Under the pieces are notes generated by a model. The model saw nothing but the letters and a program-made list of their open reading frames with translations, was not told where the DNA came from and ran no database searches. A stretch of DNA of 64,000 bases. Origin: Rugamonas aquatica (lineage in GTDB: Bacteria; Pseudomonadota; Gammaproteobacteria; Burkholderiales; Burkholderiaceae_D). The position numbers and the translations under genes were made by a program. Positions 62,371 to 64,000 of the stretch are shown piece after piece. Positions within the stretch are counted from its first letter, which is position 1; each line of letters opens with the position of its first letter. Location: positions 434,001-498,000 of the forward strand of contig NZ_WHUG01000001.1 of the NCBI RefSeq assembly GCF_009380215.1. Reading direction: 5' to 3'.

Positions 62371-63753
62371 GTGATCAGGATATTCCACCACTATGTGTCC
62401 AAGATAGCCTTCATGCTGTTGCTGCTGGAGTTGCTGGTGCTGTTGACGGCGGCGGTGGCCAGCGCGCCGTTGTGGCTCAAGGGCCGGCATGGCGCCGACC
62501 AGCTGTACCTGCCGGCGCTGGCGTTCGCGCTGGTGATGGTGCTGAGCATGGGCACGCTCGGCATGTACCAGCACGATCAATCCCGCGAAGATATCAAGAG
62601 TACCTTGCTGCGCATTCTGCCGTCGTTTGTGCTGGGTTTTTGCTTGATGAACCTGCTGGCCAATATGATCCCGGGCGTGCAGTTCGGCCGGCTGGGCAGC
62701 GTGGTGTTCGTGCTGGGCGCCGCTGCGGTGCTGCTGGCGCGGCTGGTGGTGTTCACGTCGGCACAGTCGAGCATGATGGAACAGCGCTTGATCGTCATCG
62801 GCGACGGCGCCACGGCGCGCGATTGCCTGGAGCTGGCGGCCAGCAGCGTCGGCTTCCATGCGTTCAAGGTGGTGGGCTTTGTGCCGGTGGCGGGCGAGCT
62901 GTCTTGCGTGCCGAGTACGATGCTGCTGCCGGCCGATCTGTCGTTGCTGGCCTTGGCGCGGCGCTATGCGGCTGATGAAATTGTTGTGTCCGTTGGCGAC
63001 CGCCGGAATGGCGCGTTTCCGGTGCGTCAGCTGCTGGAGTGCGCGCTGGGTGGCGTGCCGGTCACGGACGCGGCCAGCTTCTTCGAGCGCGAGGCTTGTC
63101 AGATCCGGGTCGATTCCCTGCAGCCGAGCTATTTGATTTTCGGCGGCGGATTCGATCAGAGCATGTTGCGGGCGGCGGTCAAGCGTGCCTTCGATTTGCT
63201 GGCCAGCGGAGCGATCTGCTTGGCGGCGCTGCCGGTGATGCTGTTGACTGCGCTGGCGATCCGCATCGAGGATGGCGGGCCGGTGTTCTACCAGCAGGAG
63301 CGGGTGGGGCGCGACAACCGCTTGTTCAAGGTGCTGAAGTTCCGCAGCATGCGGCTGGACGCGGAGCAGGATGGCAAGCCGCAATGGGCGGTGCTGAACG
63401 ATCCGCGCGTGACCGCCGTCGGCCACTGGATACGCAAGCTGCGTATCGATGAGTTGCCGCAGATGCTCAATGTGTTCAAGGGCGAGATGAGTTTTGTCGG
63501 GCCGCGTCCGGAGCGGGCGTATTTTGTCGACCAGCTGTGCGGGCAGATCGCCTATTACAACGTACGGCACAGCATCAAGCCCGGCATCACCGGCCTGGCG
63601 CAGGTGCGCTACAGCTATGGCGCCTCGGTCGACGATGCGCTGCGCAAGCTGCAATACGATTTGTATTACGTGAAGAACAACAGCCTGTTCCTCGATCTGC
63701 TGATCCTGATCGACACGGTGCAGGTGGTGTTGTTCGGCAAGGGCGGACGCTGA
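62371..63753 (+). CDS. Exosortase-associated EPS sugar transferase (EpsB/TIGR03013-like)
   Basis: This 460-residue inner-membrane protein has about four N-terminal membrane segments, a Rossmann-like CoA-binding-type domain (RLIVIGDGATARDCLEL), a further segment and the bacterial sugar transferase domain (~270-460): KRAFDLLASGAIC, GGPVFYQQERVGRDNRLFKV, KFRSMR, DELPQMLNVFKGEMSFVGPRP and ITGLAQVRYSYGASVDDA. It transfers sugar-1-phosphate to undecaprenyl phosphate to start exopolysaccharide. The last motif and the prsK-like neighbour fit the PEP-CTERM-linked type. The start is GTG 62371 with GGAG six bases upstream. Confidence 0.9.
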   Translation: MIRIFHHYVSKIAFMLLLLELLVLLTAAVASAPLWLKGRHGADQLYLPALAFALVMVLSMGTLGMYQHDQSREDIKSTLLRILPSFVLGFCLMNLLANMIPGVQFGRLGSVVFVLGAAAVLLARLVVFTSAQSSMMEQRLIVIGDGATARDCLELAASSVGFHAFKVVGFVPVAGELSCVPSTMLLPADLSLLALARRYAADEIVVSVGDRRNGAFPVRQLLECALGGVPVTDAASFFEREACQIRVDSLQPSYLIFGGGFDQSMLRAAVKRAFDLLASGAICLAALPVMLLTALAIRIEDGGPVFYQQERVGRDNRLFKVLKFRSMRLDAEQDGKPQWAVLNDPRVTAVGHWIRKLRIDELPQMLNVFKGEMSFVGPRPERAYFVDQLCGQIAYYNVRHSIKPGITGLAQVRYSYGASVDDALRKLQYDLYYVKNNSLFLDLLILIDTVQVVLFGKGGR

Positions 63754-64000
63754 TGTCCTGGCCGCTGGTGGCCGGCATCAGTTATGGCCTGGCGGCGCTG
63801 GCTTATTTTCTGCTGGCCGTGTTGCTGCTGCGCGCCGGCCGGCGTCGGCGCGGACGGGCCGGACTGTTCGGCGGCGCCTGCCTCGCGACGGCGGTCTGGG
63901 CGGCGGTCGCGGCCGGTGGCGCTGTCCGCTGGCCGGCATTGCTGGCGGCGGTGGACGGGTTGGAGGCGCTGCGCACCGCCGCGTGGCTGGCTTTGCTGCT
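63753..64000 (+). CDS. prsK: PrsK-like PEP-CTERM-system histidine kinase, 5' part only
   Basis: The reading frame starts at ATG 63753, overlapping the previous TGA by one base, and runs off the window. The 82 visible codons give MSWPLVAGISYGLAALAYFL and further hydrophobic segments with a basic RAGRRRRGRAG loop, then LEALRTAAWLALLL. The multi-span N-terminus and position directly after the EpsB-like transferase fit PrsK, the sensor kinase of the PEP-CTERM regulatory system. The kinase domain is outside the window, so the call rests on position and membrane pattern. Confidence 0.65.
   Translation, partial: MSWPLVAGISYGLAALAYFLLAVLLLRAGRRRRGRAGLFGGACLATAVWAAVAAGGAVRWPALLAAVDGLEALRTAAWLALL

Overview
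The window reads as a chromosomal segment of a GC-rich betaproteobacterium, most likely an Oxalobacteraceae member (Duganella/Massilia/Janthinobacterium group). This is an inference from protein character and gene content: a UraD-AllC fusion, PEP-CTERM proteins with exosortase-linked EPS genes, several GGDEF proteins and a DUF4214-tailed serralysin. I saw no rRNA, tRNA, CRISPR array or intact insertion sequence. No gene-free stretch exceeds about 300 bases.

Left third (1-22.6 kb): an almost continuous purine-to-central-metabolism block. On the minus strand from about 15.9 kb down to 7.6 kb lie uraD-allC (fused), xdhA, xdhB, xdhC and guaD. Rightward are a membrane urate hydroxylase with a cytochrome c tail (puuD), a HAL-family ammonia-lyase, an NCS2 purine permease and a Tsx-like outer-membrane channel. 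A LysR regulator sits between the two arms, and related GTTATAG/CCATAAC elements occur in all three surrounding intergenic regions. The far left carries the end of the glyoxylate branch (tartronate semialdehyde reductase, glycerate 2-kinase, pyruvate kinase), translationally coupled to a urea transporter. Together: guanine -> xanthine -> urate -> 5-hydroxyisourate, then OHCU -> allantoin, allantoate -> ureido compounds, and tartronate semialdehyde -> glycerate -> pyruvate. HIU hydrolase, allantoinase, ureidoglycolate lyase, Gcl and Hyi are not in the window.

Middle (22.6-45 kb): an accessory and signalling region. It holds a lower-GC orphan protein with a candidate Cys-His-Asp papain/transglutaminase-like triad; a PEP-CTERM protein; a PAS-PAS-GGDEF-EAL protein with two FNR/ANR-type boxes upstream; a second diguanylate cyclase; a beta/gamma-crystallin plus glycine-zipper protein; a porin-like/PBP-like pair; an Lrp regulator divergent from an ACT-like small protein; and a second NCS2 permease. 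A partner-switching cluster follows (STAS, metallo-beta-lactamase fold, CHASE2-PP2C phosphatase, OmpA, FecR, HATPase), then a nitrobindin-like protein, a Cache-PAS-PAS cyclase with an AGDEF motif, a HAD phosphatase, a chemoreceptor almost without a sensor domain, and an aldehyde dehydrogenase.

Right third (45-64 kb): mostly housekeeping, with some secreted proteins. It contains a LysE exporter with a divergent WYL regulator, a secreted DRGH nuclease, a serralysin-type protease, a PAS-GGEEF cyclase next to an orphan NarL-type histidine kinase, queE-queD-tadA, a hydrolase, an LD-carboxypeptidase, the ABC-F protein YbiT, and nadA-nadC separated from a convergent nadB by a decayed DUF418 remnant, a PEP-CTERM gene and a GNAT gene. 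The right edge enters an exosortase-associated EPS locus (EpsB-like sugar transferase, start of prsK).
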